A stretch of 64,000 nt of DNA from Burkholderiaceae bacterium. Lineage in GTDB: Bacteria; Pseudomonadota; Gammaproteobacteria; Burkholderiales; Burkholderiaceae_C. The DNA is taken from the NCBI GenBank assembly GCA_004323695.1, contig SCRU01000069.1, forward strand, positions 1 to 64,000, written 5' to 3'. Of this stretch, positions 8,491 to 17,833 are shown one piece after another. Within the stretch, counting starts at the first letter, position 1; every line of letters starts with the position of its first letter. The notes beneath the pieces are model-generated. The model saw only the letters and a list, made by a program, of their open reading frames with translations, made no database searches and was not told the DNA's origin. The position numbers were made by a program, and so were the translations under genes.

Positions 8491-9126
8491 ATGGCCCGCC
8501 CCAAATCCGCCTCGCACGAACTCAAGCGGGACGAAATCCTGGATATTGCGGCGCAGTGCTTCGCCGACCGCAGCTATCCGGCCGCCAGCATGAACGATAT
8601 CGCGGCCGCCATCGGCACCTCGAAGGCACGGCTGTACCACTACTACAGCGGCAAGGATGCGATCCTTTTTGACCTGCTGGACCGCTACACCCAGCGCCTG
8701 CTGGCGATCATCGGGCAGGTCGAAGCGACGGCGCAGCGCCGCAGTCTGGACGACCGCGCGGCGCTGCACGAGTTGGTTCGCGATTTTCTGCAGGAATACG
8801 AGACCTCCGCCACGCGCCATGTGGCCCTGCTGCACGCGACCCAGTTCCTGCCCGGCGCCACCGATGCATCCGGTGCGGTGCCTGCCGTTTCGCAGCGCGA
8901 TCTGATCCTGAACCGCCAGCGCGATGTGGTCTCCGCCGTCACGCGGTTTCTGCGCCGCGCCTACCCGCAGCGCGTGAATGCCGCGAACCAGACCGCGCAG
9001 ACCATGATGCTGTTCGGCATGATCAACTGGACCTTCACCTGGCTGCGCCCCGGTGGCGCCATGAGCTACGCCGCGTTTGCCGAACAGGTGATCGGCCTGC
9101 TCGAACACGGGCTCGCCGCAGCTTGA
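8491..9126 (+). CDS. TetR/AcrR-family transcriptional regulator
   Basis: 211 residues from MARPKSASHELKRDEILD. The N-terminal TetR helix-turn-helix is textbook: ILDIAAQCFADRSYPAASM, then IAAAIGTSKARLYHYYSGK (residues about 15-60). The ligand-binding C-terminal domain is unassigned. An upstream in-frame extension exists only because it is antisense to the TfoX-like gene. The MBL-fold gene follows in the same direction after 132 bp, and a perfect small palindrome (9163-9176) lies in that gap. Autoregulation or control of the MBL gene is plausible but inferred. Confidence 0.9.
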   Translation: MARPKSASHELKRDEILDIAAQCFADRSYPAASMNDIAAAIGTSKARLYHYYSGKDAILFDLLDRYTQRLLAIIGQVEATAQRRSLDDRAALHELVRDFLQEYETSATRHVALLHATQFLPGATDASGAVPAVSQRDLILNRQRDVVSAVTRFLRRAYPQRVNAANQTAQTMMLFGMINWTFTWLRPGGAMSYAAFAEQVIGLLEHGLAAA

Positions 9127-9162
9127 ACGACCGGGTCATGGCTGGAAAAGAATTCAACAATG

Positions 9163-9176
9163 CGTAATTGATTACG
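9163..9176. promoter_or_regulatory. Palindrome, candidate operator
   Basis: CGTAAT-TG-ATTACG, a perfect 6-bp inverted repeat around a 2-bp centre, lies between the TetR gene and the MBL-fold gene in an AT-rich patch. Position and symmetry fit an operator; the binding protein is a guess (the neighbouring TetR protein). Confidence 0.4.
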
Positions 9177-9258
9177 ATTAGGTAAAATTCCCGGCTAATC
9201 AAGACGCAGCGCTCGATTTGCGCCTCTTTCGCCATTGCCCATTTACAGGAGCCTCCCT

Positions 9259-10260
9259 ATGCCCAGCGCCCCAACAAAAGCCTTTGCCAGCCAGGCCGAC
9301 CTGGCTGACAAGAAAATCACCTTCGAGCAGCTCAGCGCCCATTGCTGGGCCTACACCGCCGAGGGCGACCCCAATTCGGGCGTGATCATCGGCGACAAGT
9401 TCATCATGGTCAGCGACACGACTGCCACGCCGGCCATGGCGCAGGACCTGATCGCGAAGATCCGCACCGTCAGCGACAAGCCCATCAAGTACGTGCTGCT
9501 GACCCACTACCACGCCGTGCGCGTGCTCGGCGCCAGCGCCTATGTGGCCGAAGGCGCGACCGAAGTCATCGCGAGCCAGGGCACGCTGGACCTCATTATC
9601 GAGCGCGGCAAGGAGGACATGCAAAGCGAGATGGAGCGCTTTCCGCGCCTGTTCCGCGGCGCCGAGGGCGTGCCCGGCCTGACCTGGCCGACGCTGGTGA
9701 TCGGCGGCGGCGACGCCACCCGGGGCGAAGTGCCGGGCAAGCTCACCGTGGACCTGGGCGGCGTCAAGGCGCAGATCTGGCAACCCGGCTACGGCCATAC
9801 GCGCGGCGACACCATTGCCTGGGTGGCCGAAGAGAAGGTACTGTTCTCGGGCGATCTGGTCGAGTACGAGGCCGGCGTCTACACCGGCGACGCCCAGTTG
9901 CAGGAATGGCCCGCCACGCTCGAAGCCCTGCGCGCCCTGAAGGCCGAGGCCATTGTGCCGGGACGCGGCGAAGCCATGAAGGGAAACGCCAACGTCAACA
10001 AGGCGCTCGACTACACCCGCCGCTGGGTGGAAACGCTGTACCGCTGTGGCAAGGAAGCGGCCGCCGCCAAGATGGACCTGAAGGCCGCCATGGCGCACAC
10101 GCGCAAAAGCATGGATTCGATCTTCGGCCAGGTGCCCATCTACGAGCACTGCCTGCCGTTCGACGTGAGCCGCGCCTTTGACGAGGCCAGCGGCATCAAG
10201 AACCCGCGCATCTGGACCGCGGCGCGCGACAAGGAGATGTGGGCTGCTCTGCAGGCGTAG
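9259..10260 (+). CDS. MBL-fold protein with degenerate metal site
   Basis: 333 residues. The metallo-beta-lactamase fold is clear from the order of motifs: LLTHYHAVRVLGASAY, GYGHTRGDTIAW, and KVLFSGDLVEYEAG. The canonical HxHxDH reads HYHAVR here, so the Asp and third His are replaced by Val and Arg, and the usual PGHG near the C-terminal third reads PGRG. The GHT His and the SGD Asp remain. Hence at least three of the seven usual ligands are missing, and hydrolase activity with a normal two-metal centre should not be assumed. The ribosome-binding site is AGGAGCC before ATG 9259. It sits downstream of a TetR gene on the same strand. Confidence 0.85.
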   Translation: MPSAPTKAFASQADLADKKITFEQLSAHCWAYTAEGDPNSGVIIGDKFIMVSDTTATPAMAQDLIAKIRTVSDKPIKYVLLTHYHAVRVLGASAYVAEGATEVIASQGTLDLIIERGKEDMQSEMERFPRLFRGAEGVPGLTWPTLVIGGGDATRGEVPGKLTVDLGGVKAQIWQPGYGHTRGDTIAWVAEEKVLFSGDLVEYEAGVYTGDAQLQEWPATLEALRALKAEAIVPGRGEAMKGNANVNKALDYTRRWVETLYRCGKEAAAAKMDLKAAMAHTRKSMDSIFGQVPIYEHCLPFDVSRAFDEASGIKNPRIWTAARDKEMWAALQA

Positions 10261-10289
10261 CGATCGAGCCGCGTGTCCAAGTGGCTGTC

Positions 10290-10310
10290 ATTCCGGGCTT
10301 GACCCGGAAT
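10290..10310. repeat. Small inverted repeat (REP-like)
   Basis: ATTCCGGG and CCCGGAAT flank a 5-base centre in the gap after the MBL-fold gene. The TCATTCCGGG wording is that of common intergenic repeats; a similar TGTCATTCCC pair occurs at 52653-52701. It may help end the MBL transcript. Confidence 0.5.
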
Positions 10311-10349
10311 CCAAGGCTTTTAACCGCAGGCGTTGGGCGTATCGATCGC

Positions 10350-10374
10350 AAAGGGGCCATGTGCCCCTTTTTTC
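10350..10374 (+). terminator. Rho-independent terminator after the MBL-fold gene
   Basis: AAGGGGC, a CATGT loop and GCCCCTT are followed by a run of T, about 90 bp past the MBL stop and 60 bp before glmU. Stem, loop and U-tract are all present on the plus strand. Confidence 0.8.
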
Positions 10375-10436
10375 ATGCGCCGCGGCCACACCCGGCGCCG
10401 GCTGGATAATCCGGGCAGGCAAGACAGGAACAAAAC

Positions 10437-11876
10437 ATGACAGAAATTTCGGGGAACGGCGCGACGCAAAGGCCCGTGGACGTGGTCATCATGGCCGCCG
10501 GCAAAGGCACGCGCATGAAAAGCAAACTGCCCAAGGTGCTGCACCGCTTGGCCGGGCGCGCGCTGCTGGACCATGTGATCGACACGGCCGCCGGCCTGCA
10601 GGTACGCCACGTGGTCGTGGTGACAGGTCATGGCGCTATTGAAGTCGAAGCGCATTGCCAAGGTGCAACAAGGGCTACAGCCACTTTTGATATAAATTTC
10701 GTGCGACAGGAGCCGCAACTGGGCACGGGACACGCGGTGCAGCAGGCACTGCCGGTGCTGCCCGACGACGGCGTGGTCGTGGTGCTCTCGGGCGACGTGC
10801 CCTTGATCCGCCAGGAGACCCTGCGCGCCCTGATCGAGGCGGGCGGTGGTGAGCAACTGGCCCTGTTGACCGTGACGCTCGCCGACCCCGCGGGTTACGG
10901 GCGCATCGTGCGCCGCGGCGCGTCGGTGCAGGCGATTGTCGAGCACAAGGACGCGAGCGAAGCGCAGCGCGCCATCACCGAGGTGTACAGCGGCATCATG
11001 GCCGTGCCGGCGCGCCGTCTGCGTGCCTGGCTGGCGCGGCTGGACAACCAAAACGCGCAGCACGAGTACTACCTGACCGACATCGTCAAAATGGCCGTGG
11101 CCGACGGTGTGCCGGTCATGGCGCACCGGATCGTCGATGCGCTGCAGGTGGCCGGCGTGAACAGCCCGCTGCAGCTGGCCGAACTCGAGCGCGCATATCA
11201 GCTGCAGCAGGCGCGTGCGCTGATGGAACAGGGCGTGCGCCTGGCGGACCCGGCGCGCTTTGATCTGCGCGGCACGCTGGCGTGTGCGCAGGACGTGGAG
11301 ATCGATGTGAATTGTGTGTTCGAGGGGCGAGTGAGCCTGGGCGAGGGCGTGAAGATCGGCGCGAATTGCGTGATCGCCAACACCCAGATCGCGGCCGGTG
11401 CGGTGATCCATCCGTTCACGCACATCCAGGGCGGGCCGCAGGGCGCGCAGGACCAGGTGGAAATCGGCGCGGGCGCGCTGATCGGACCCTTTGCACGGCT
11501 GCGTCCCGGCGCGCATCTGAGCGCCGAGGTCCATATCGGAAATTTTGTCGAAGTGAAGAATTCGACCCTCGCCAGGGGCGCCAAGGCGAATCACCTGGCG
11601 TATCTGGGCGACACCAGCGTGGGCGAGCGCGTGAACTACGGCGCCGGCAGCATCACCGCCAACTACGACGGCGCCAACAAGCAGCGCACCGTGATCGAGG
11701 CAGACGTGCATATCGGCAGCAACTGCGTGCTGGTGGCGCCGGTGACGATCGGCGCGGGCGGCACCGTGGGGGGCGGTTCGACCATCACCGCCAGCACGCC
11801 GCCCGGCGTTCTGACCGTGGCGCGCGGCCGGCAGGTGAGCCTGGCCGGCTGGCAGCGGCCGGCGAAGAAGGAATGA
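10437..11876 (+). CDS. glmU: Bifunctional GlmU (GlcN-1-P acetyltransferase / GlcNAc-1-P uridyltransferase)
   Basis: 479 residues. Makes UDP-GlcNAc for peptidoglycan and LPS. The N-terminal uridyltransferase has VVIMAAGKGTRMKSKLPKVL (GxGTRM...PK nucleotide site), QLGTGHAV and VLSGDVPLI. The C-terminal left-handed beta-helix (from about residue 270) carries hexapeptide repeats and the acetyltransferase block VEVKNSTLARGAKANHLAYL, quoted in part as KNSTLARGAKANHLAYLGD. Between VVTGHGA and VRQEPQLGTGHAV (about residues 67-85) is an extra segment, EAHCQGATRATATFDIN, encoded by an AT-rich repeat-like element. This would be a short surface insertion; the frame stays open and all catalytic motifs are intact. 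The ribosome-binding site is AGGAAC. Confidence 0.96.
   Translation: MTEISGNGATQRPVDVVIMAAGKGTRMKSKLPKVLHRLAGRALLDHVIDTAAGLQVRHVVVVTGHGAIEVEAHCQGATRATATFDINFVRQEPQLGTGHAVQQALPVLPDDGVVVVLSGDVPLIRQETLRALIEAGGGEQLALLTVTLADPAGYGRIVRRGASVQAIVEHKDASEAQRAITEVYSGIMAVPARRLRAWLARLDNQNAQHEYYLTDIVKMAVADGVPVMAHRIVDALQVAGVNSPLQLAELERAYQLQQARALMEQGVRLADPARFDLRGTLACAQDVEIDVNCVFEGRVSLGEGVKIGANCVIANTQIAAGAVIHPFTHIQGGPQGAQDQVEIGAGALIGPFARLRPGAHLSAEVHIGNFVEVKNSTLARGAKANHLAYLGDTSVGERVNYGAGSITANYDGANKQRTVIEADVHIGSNCVLVAPVTIGAGGTVGGGSTITASTPPGVLTVARGRQVSLAGWQRPAKKE
10630..10700. repeat. AT-rich repeat-like element inside glmU
   Basis: The stretch contains GCTATTGAAG, then ACAAGGGCTACAG at 10668-10680, then TTTTGATATAAATTTCG. 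The ACAAGGGCTA core recurs in cobS (49693-49705, 12 of 13 bases) on the same strand. It encodes residues absent from the usual GlmU alignment as I remember it. Confidence 0.55.
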
Positions 11877-11907
11877 CCCGAAGCGGTCTTTTCGGTACCT
11901 GCGCCGC

Positions 11908-12585
11908 TCAGTTGCGGCTCATGGCCCAGGGGTCCAGCGTGCTGTCTTGCGAGTCTGGGCCCAGGCCCATCAACCGTGACATCCCCATGACCTCGGATTC
12001 CCTGAACCCGGAAGGCTTGAAGTTCTTGTCGCCCCTGGAAATATTGATCTCCAGTTCCTGGCGAACACTCCGTTGCTGCGCTGCCCGTTCCGAGCGGCTC
12101 AGGGTCGCGAGCGAGAGCTTCATGCGGAACTCCTCGGGCGAGGGCATGCTGCGGGTGGTGTCCTTGATGTAGATCAGGCGAACCCCGGCCGACTTGAGGA
12201 TCCGGTTTTTCTCCGCTTCGCTGTGCTGCGCCAAACGGGCATCGCTCGTACGGTAGGCTTCCACGTCGAACACAAAGGCGGCCTTGCCCCCCTTGTCGCA
12301 TACGGCAAAGTCGACTTGCAGTGAATCGAGCTGGTCCTGGGCCCGGTGCCTGGCAGCGGCCCGGCGAATCGTGACGATCTTGTTCAGCGGCACGTTCGCC
12401 AGCACGGCCTGCCCCGGGAAGGCCGTTTGCAGGTAGTACAGCAGATCTGCCTGCGCAGGGGTCAGCAGCGCCTCCGAGGTGTAGCGGTCGTCACGCGTTG
12501 AGGACGTTCGCATGAACTTGAAGTACAGCAGTACCGCAAGCAACAGCGCCACAATCGGCACCGCCCAAATCCAGACTGGTTGCAT
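11908..12585 (-). CDS. DUF2726 domain-containing membrane-anchored protein
   Basis: 225 residues from ATG 12585 (GAGGGG ribosome-binding site 7 bases upstream); a GTG two codons earlier is less well placed. One N-terminal membrane segment (VWIWAVPIVALLLAVLLYF) is followed by a cytosolic DUF2726 domain (about residues 35-165): LLTPAQADLLYYLQTAFPG, then LQVDFAVCDKGGKAAFVFDV. That second pattern recalls the PD-(D/E)xK-type fold proposed for such domains. No function is established. It is downstream of the Lrp gene on the same strand (147 bp gap) and convergent with glmU. Confidence 0.8.
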   Translation of the reverse strand: MQPVWIWAVPIVALLLAVLLYFKFMRTSSTRDDRYTSEALLTPAQADLLYYLQTAFPGQAVLANVPLNKIVTIRRAAARHRAQDQLDSLQVDFAVCDKGGKAAFVFDVEAYRTSDARLAQHSEAEKNRILKSAGVRLIYIKDTTRSMPSPEEFRMKLSLATLSRSERAAQQRSVRQELEINISRGDKNFKPSGFRESEVMGMSRLMGLGPDSQDSTLDPWAMSRN

Positions 12586-12732
12586 GACCACCCCTCTTGC
12601 TCGAATAGTTTCTCGAATTTTCGGTGGAACCCCGGTCGTTGCCTATAGGTGCGGCGCACATTTTTCACGCGATGGTGTGGCAAAGTTGGCGGATTGGGCC
12701 TATTTTTGGGTCCAGGAAGGTCCTCTGTCGGC

Positions 12733-13230
12733 TCACGCGGGGCCACGGTGCGCCAGCGGCACCGCAGGCTGGAACTTGCTGCGCTGCACGCTGAAAAATG
12801 CCTTGACGTTGCGCACATTGGCATCCGCAGTGAACAGGCGCTGCGCCAGCGCCAGATAGCCGGGCATGTCGGCCGTAGCGACCACCAGACAGAAGTCGGG
12901 CCCGGGCGAGACGCGATAGCACTGCTGCACGGCCTCGTCGAGCGCAACGCGCGCCTCGAAGGCGGCGAGGCGTTCCGCGTCCTGCCGGTCCAGCGTGATT
13001 TCGACGATGGCGGTGAGCCCGAAGCCCAGAATCGGCGCGAGACGGTCGGCGCTGAGGACGGCGATCTGGCGCTCGATCAGGCCCGCCTCGGTCAGACGCC
13101 GGACGCGCCTCAGGCAGGTGGGTGGCGACACATGCACGCGCTGGGCGAGCGCCTGATTGCTCAGCGACGCGTCGCGCTGGAGTTGATCGAGCAATCGAGA
13201 GTCGGTTTCATCGATGGATATTTGTTCCAT
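12733..13230 (-). CDS. Lrp/AsnC-family transcriptional regulator
   Basis: 165 residues. The N-terminal helix-turn-helix is LDQLQRDASLSNQALAQRV and SPPTCLRRVRRLTEAGLIER (residues 12-60), followed by the C-terminal RAM/effector domain (YRVSPGPDFCLVVATADM...). It has the length and layout of Lrp-type feast/famine regulators that bind DNA as octamers and respond to amino acids. It is divergent from glmS. The 136 bp between them is very AT-rich and contains five AATTTCTA-type half-sites, which suggests autoregulation and possibly an effect on glmS. Confidence 0.93.
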   Translation of the reverse strand: MEQISIDETDSRLLDQLQRDASLSNQALAQRVHVSPPTCLRRVRRLTEAGLIERQIAVLSADRLAPILGFGLTAIVEITLDRQDAERLAAFEARVALDEAVQQCYRVSPGPDFCLVVATADMPGYLALAQRLFTADANVRNVKAFFSVQRSKFQPAVPLAHRGPA

Positions 13231-13236
13231 AAAATC

Positions 13237-13310
13237 AAATTCTATAAAAGCTAATTTCTAGTTGAAAATGGATATTAATTTAATTTCTAAAAATATAGAA
13301 ATTAGAAATT
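13237..13310. promoter_or_regulatory. Cluster of AATTTCTA/TAGAAATT half-sites in the lrp-glmS divergent region
   Basis: Direct copies occur at 13237-13244 (AAATTCTA) and 13253-13260 and 13282-13289 (AATTTCTA). Inverted copies TAGAAATT occur at 13296-13303 and 13303-13310. The third and fourth form a perfect 8-bp inverted repeat around AAAATA. Repeated AT-rich half-sites beside an Lrp gene fit an autoregulatory operator array; the ligand is unknown. Confidence 0.6.
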
Positions 13311-13366
13311 TAATTTTTCACTAACGAATCTACCATCCATGCACCAAATCCATCCGGGAGTAGTTC

Positions 13367-15241
<1,875 letters not shown>

Positions 15242-15253
15242 CGGGGCGGCGAA

Positions 15254-17110
15254 TCAATAACCCATGGCAGCCCCGCCGGGACGCCGGTCATCGACCCCGC
15301 CATACAGAAGCCCCGTGGCGGAATCTACCAGGATCGCTTCGGCCGAGCCCCACGGGGCATAGGCCTTGAGCTTGTAGCCCATGTCGCGCAGTTCGGCCAT
15401 GGTCTTGTCCGAGAAGGCGAGCGGCTCGTACTGGATCACATCCGGTTCCCACTGGTGATGAAAGCGCGGCGCATCGACGGCTTGCTGGATGTTCATGCCG
15501 TAGTCGACCACATTGATGAATGTTTCCAGCGCGATCGTGATGATGCGCGAGCCTCCGGGGCTGCCGAACACCATGAACAGTTTGCCGTTGTGGGTCACGA
15601 TCGTGGGTGCCATGGAACTCAGGGGACGTTTGCCGGGCGCGATGGCGTTGTTTTCGCCCTGCACCAGGCCATACAGATTCGGTACCCCGGACTTGGAAGT
15701 GAAATCGTCCATCTCGTCGTTCAGGAAAAATCCGGTGTTGCCGGCCATCACCACCGCACCAAAATAGCTGTTGAGGGTGTAGGTCGTCGAAACGGCGTTG
15801 CCCTTGGAGTCCACGATGGAGTAGTGAGTGGTGTTGGTTCCCTCGTGCGGCGCCACGCCGGGTTTGACCTGGTCGGATGGCGTGGCCCGGTTCGGGAGAA
15901 TTGCCTCGCGCAGCCTGGCTGCGTAGTCCCTGGACAGCAGCATGCCCAGCGGCGCCTTGACGAAGTCCGGGTCGCCCAGCAAGGTGTTGCGGTCCACATA
16001 GGCGTGACGCATCGCCTCCACCATGTCGTGGGTCGCTTGCGCCGAATGGAAGCCGAGCCTGGCGAGCGGGTACGGCTCGATGATATTCAGGATCTCGCAC
16101 AGTGTGGTGCCGCCCGAACTCGGCGGGGGCGCCGAGATCACGTGGTAGCCGTGATAGTCGCACTCGATGGGCGTGCTTTGCTCGACCGTGTAGCTCCGGA
16201 AGTCGGTCATGCGAAGCAGCCCTCCATGCCGTTCACTGGCCCGCACGATCTGCCGGGCAATCGGTCCCCTGTAGAACGCGTCGGGGCCGTCGCGCTCGAT
16301 CAGGCGCAGGGTGCGGGCCAGATTCTTCTGCACCAGCCGGTCACCGGCCTTGAGCGCCTTGCCTCGTTTCAGAAAGATGCTGGCGATGTTAGGTTGCTGC
16401 GCGAACAGCTCGCTTGGCCCGCTCAATGCGTCGAGGTCGCCATGACGGCCGCCGCCGGTCAGGATCGCAACATCGCCGGGCTGCAATACATAGCCCTGTT
16501 CGGCCAATGCGATCGCCGGCTCCATGACTTGCTTGCGGGTCATGGTGCCGTATTGCTTCAAGGCTGTATCGAGTCCGAGCACCGTGCCCGGCACGCCTAC
16601 CGCGAGATAGCCACGCGTGCTCAGGCCCGGGACCACATTGCCGGCGCCATCCAGGTACATGTTGCGGGAGGCCTTGAGCGGCGCGCGCTCTCGGAAATTG
16701 ATGAAGACATTGCGCCCGTTTGCCAGATGCAGCGTCATGAACCCCCCGCCGCCGATATTGCCGCAGCATGGGTCGACTACGGCCAGTGCGTAGCCGACCG
16801 CGACCGCGGCATCGATCGCATTGCCACCCTCCTTGAGGATTTGCAATCCGGCTTCGCTCGCCAGGTGCTGGGCGGTGACCACCATGCCGTGTTCTGCAGG
16901 GGTCGGCGTTGGCGCCAGGGCATATGCCGGCGGTGCGCACAATGCCCAGGCGCCCGCCAGCGCGAAGGCCAGCAATCGGCCCGACGCACCACGGTACCGC
17001 GGGTCTGGGGCGCAGCCTGAAACAGGCTCAGCACGTCGAAATAGCATGGAGAGATTCCGCCGGAATTGGCTGCGGACATTGCTCGGCTCTGAATCGCGAA
17101 TGGGGGGCAT
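15254..17110 (-). CDS. ggt: Gamma-glutamyltransferase precursor
   Basis: 618 residues from ATG 17110, which has GGAG six bases upstream. Cleaves the gamma-glutamyl bond of glutathione in the periplasm by hydrolysis or transpeptidation. A signal segment (RLLAFALAGAWALCAPPAYA) precedes the large subunit with GNAIDAAVAVGYALAVVDP and NIGGGGFMTLH. The precursor self-cleaves before the Thr of GTNTTHYSIVD, creating the small subunit with its N-terminal Thr nucleophile. RPLSSMAPTIV and GSPGGSRI near the C-terminus are the substrate loop and oxyanion region. The N-terminus before the signal core is about 45 residues long, and Met at 17047 is an alternative start. Divergent from the LysE gene. Confidence 0.94.
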   Translation of the reverse strand: MPPIRDSEPSNVRSQFRRNLSMLFRRAEPVSGCAPDPRYRGASGRLLAFALAGAWALCAPPAYALAPTPTPAEHGMVVTAQHLASEAGLQILKEGGNAIDAAVAVGYALAVVDPCCGNIGGGGFMTLHLANGRNVFINFRERAPLKASRNMYLDGAGNVVPGLSTRGYLAVGVPGTVLGLDTALKQYGTMTRKQVMEPAIALAEQGYVLQPGDVAILTGGGRHGDLDALSGPSELFAQQPNIASIFLKRGKALKAGDRLVQKNLARTLRLIERDGPDAFYRGPIARQIVRASERHGGLLRMTDFRSYTVEQSTPIECDYHGYHVISAPPPSSGGTTLCEILNIIEPYPLARLGFHSAQATHDMVEAMRHAYVDRNTLLGDPDFVKAPLGMLLSRDYAARLREAILPNRATPSDQVKPGVAPHEGTNTTHYSIVDSKGNAVSTTYTLNSYFGAVVMAGNTGFFLNDEMDDFTSKSGVPNLYGLVQGENNAIAPGKRPLSSMAPTIVTHNGKLFMVFGSPGGSRIITIALETFINVVDYGMNIQQAVDAPRFHHQWEPDVIQYEPLAFSDKTMAELRDMGYKLKAYAPWGSAEAILVDSATGLLYGGVDDRRPGGAAMGY

Positions 17111-17186
17111 CAAGGACTCCGGTTAACCTGTGGCTATGGCCTGCGGTTGTACACTGACCTTGTCTGCAAAAAATCGATCCGCTCCA

Positions 17187-17795
17187 ATGGCCCTGCACAC
17201 ATGGTTACTCCTTTTTGCCGCTGCGGTCGGCCTGTCGCTCACGCCCGGACCGAACGGCTTGCTGGCCTTGTCCCATGGTGCAATGCATGGTCATCGCAAG
17301 ACGCTGTTCACCGTATCGGGTGGCGTGCTCGGCTTTGTGGTCCTGATTGCGCTGTCGATGCTGGGCATCGGCGCCGTGCTGCAGGCCTCGGTGGATGCCC
17401 TGATTATTCTCAAGGTGGTCGGTGGTGCGTATCTCGCGTGGCTGGGTATCCAGCTGTGGCGTGCGCCGCCGATTCGTCTTGAGGCTGATGCCGCTAAAGC
17501 TGATACACGGAGCGGGCAGATGTTTCGAAAGGGTTTTCTCACGGCAGTTTCGAATCCAAAGGCGTTGCTGTTCTATGGCGCCTTCCTGCCACAGTTCCTC
17601 GATCCGGGCCGCGACCTGCTGGCGCAGTTCATCGTGATGGCCGCCAGTTTCATGGGCGTCGAATTTCTGGTCGAGTATCTGCTGGCGCTTCTGGCGCATC
17701 GCATACGCCCGCTGCTGGAGCGGGCGGGAAAGACTTTCAACCGCGTCTGCGGGGGCATGTTCGTGGCCATTGGGGTCGCATTGCCGATGACCTGA
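17187..17795 (+). CDS. LysE-family amino-acid/metabolite exporter
   Basis: 202 residues, five to six membrane helices, the normal size for LysE/RhtB exporters. The diagnostic start HTWLLLFAAAVGLSLTPGPN contains the family's TPGPN motif near residue 20. ILKVVGGAYLAWLGIQLW and FLTAVSNPKALLFYGAFLPQ are the usual later signatures. It moves amino acids or related metabolites out across the inner membrane; the substrate is not readable. ATG 17187 (MALHTW) is preferred over an upstream in-frame start. It is divergent from ggt (76 bp) and 38 bp upstream of the AGE-family gene, with which it may form an operon. Confidence 0.9.
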   Translation: MALHTWLLLFAAAVGLSLTPGPNGLLALSHGAMHGHRKTLFTVSGGVLGFVVLIALSMLGIGAVLQASVDALIILKVVGGAYLAWLGIQLWRAPPIRLEADAAKADTRSGQMFRKGFLTAVSNPKALLFYGAFLPQFLDPGRDLLAQFIVMAASFMGVEFLVEYLLALLAHRIRPLLERAGKTFNRVCGGMFVAIGVALPMT

Positions 17796-17833
17796 AGAGA
17801 TGCATGTTCCCCGCCGGGTTCGAAGGCGCGCCA

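Noticed and set aside
13231-13366. glmS ribozyme upstream of glmS
   Set aside because: The leader is short and AT-rich with no P1-P2 pseudoknot pattern, and the ribozyme is known mainly from Gram-positive bacteria.
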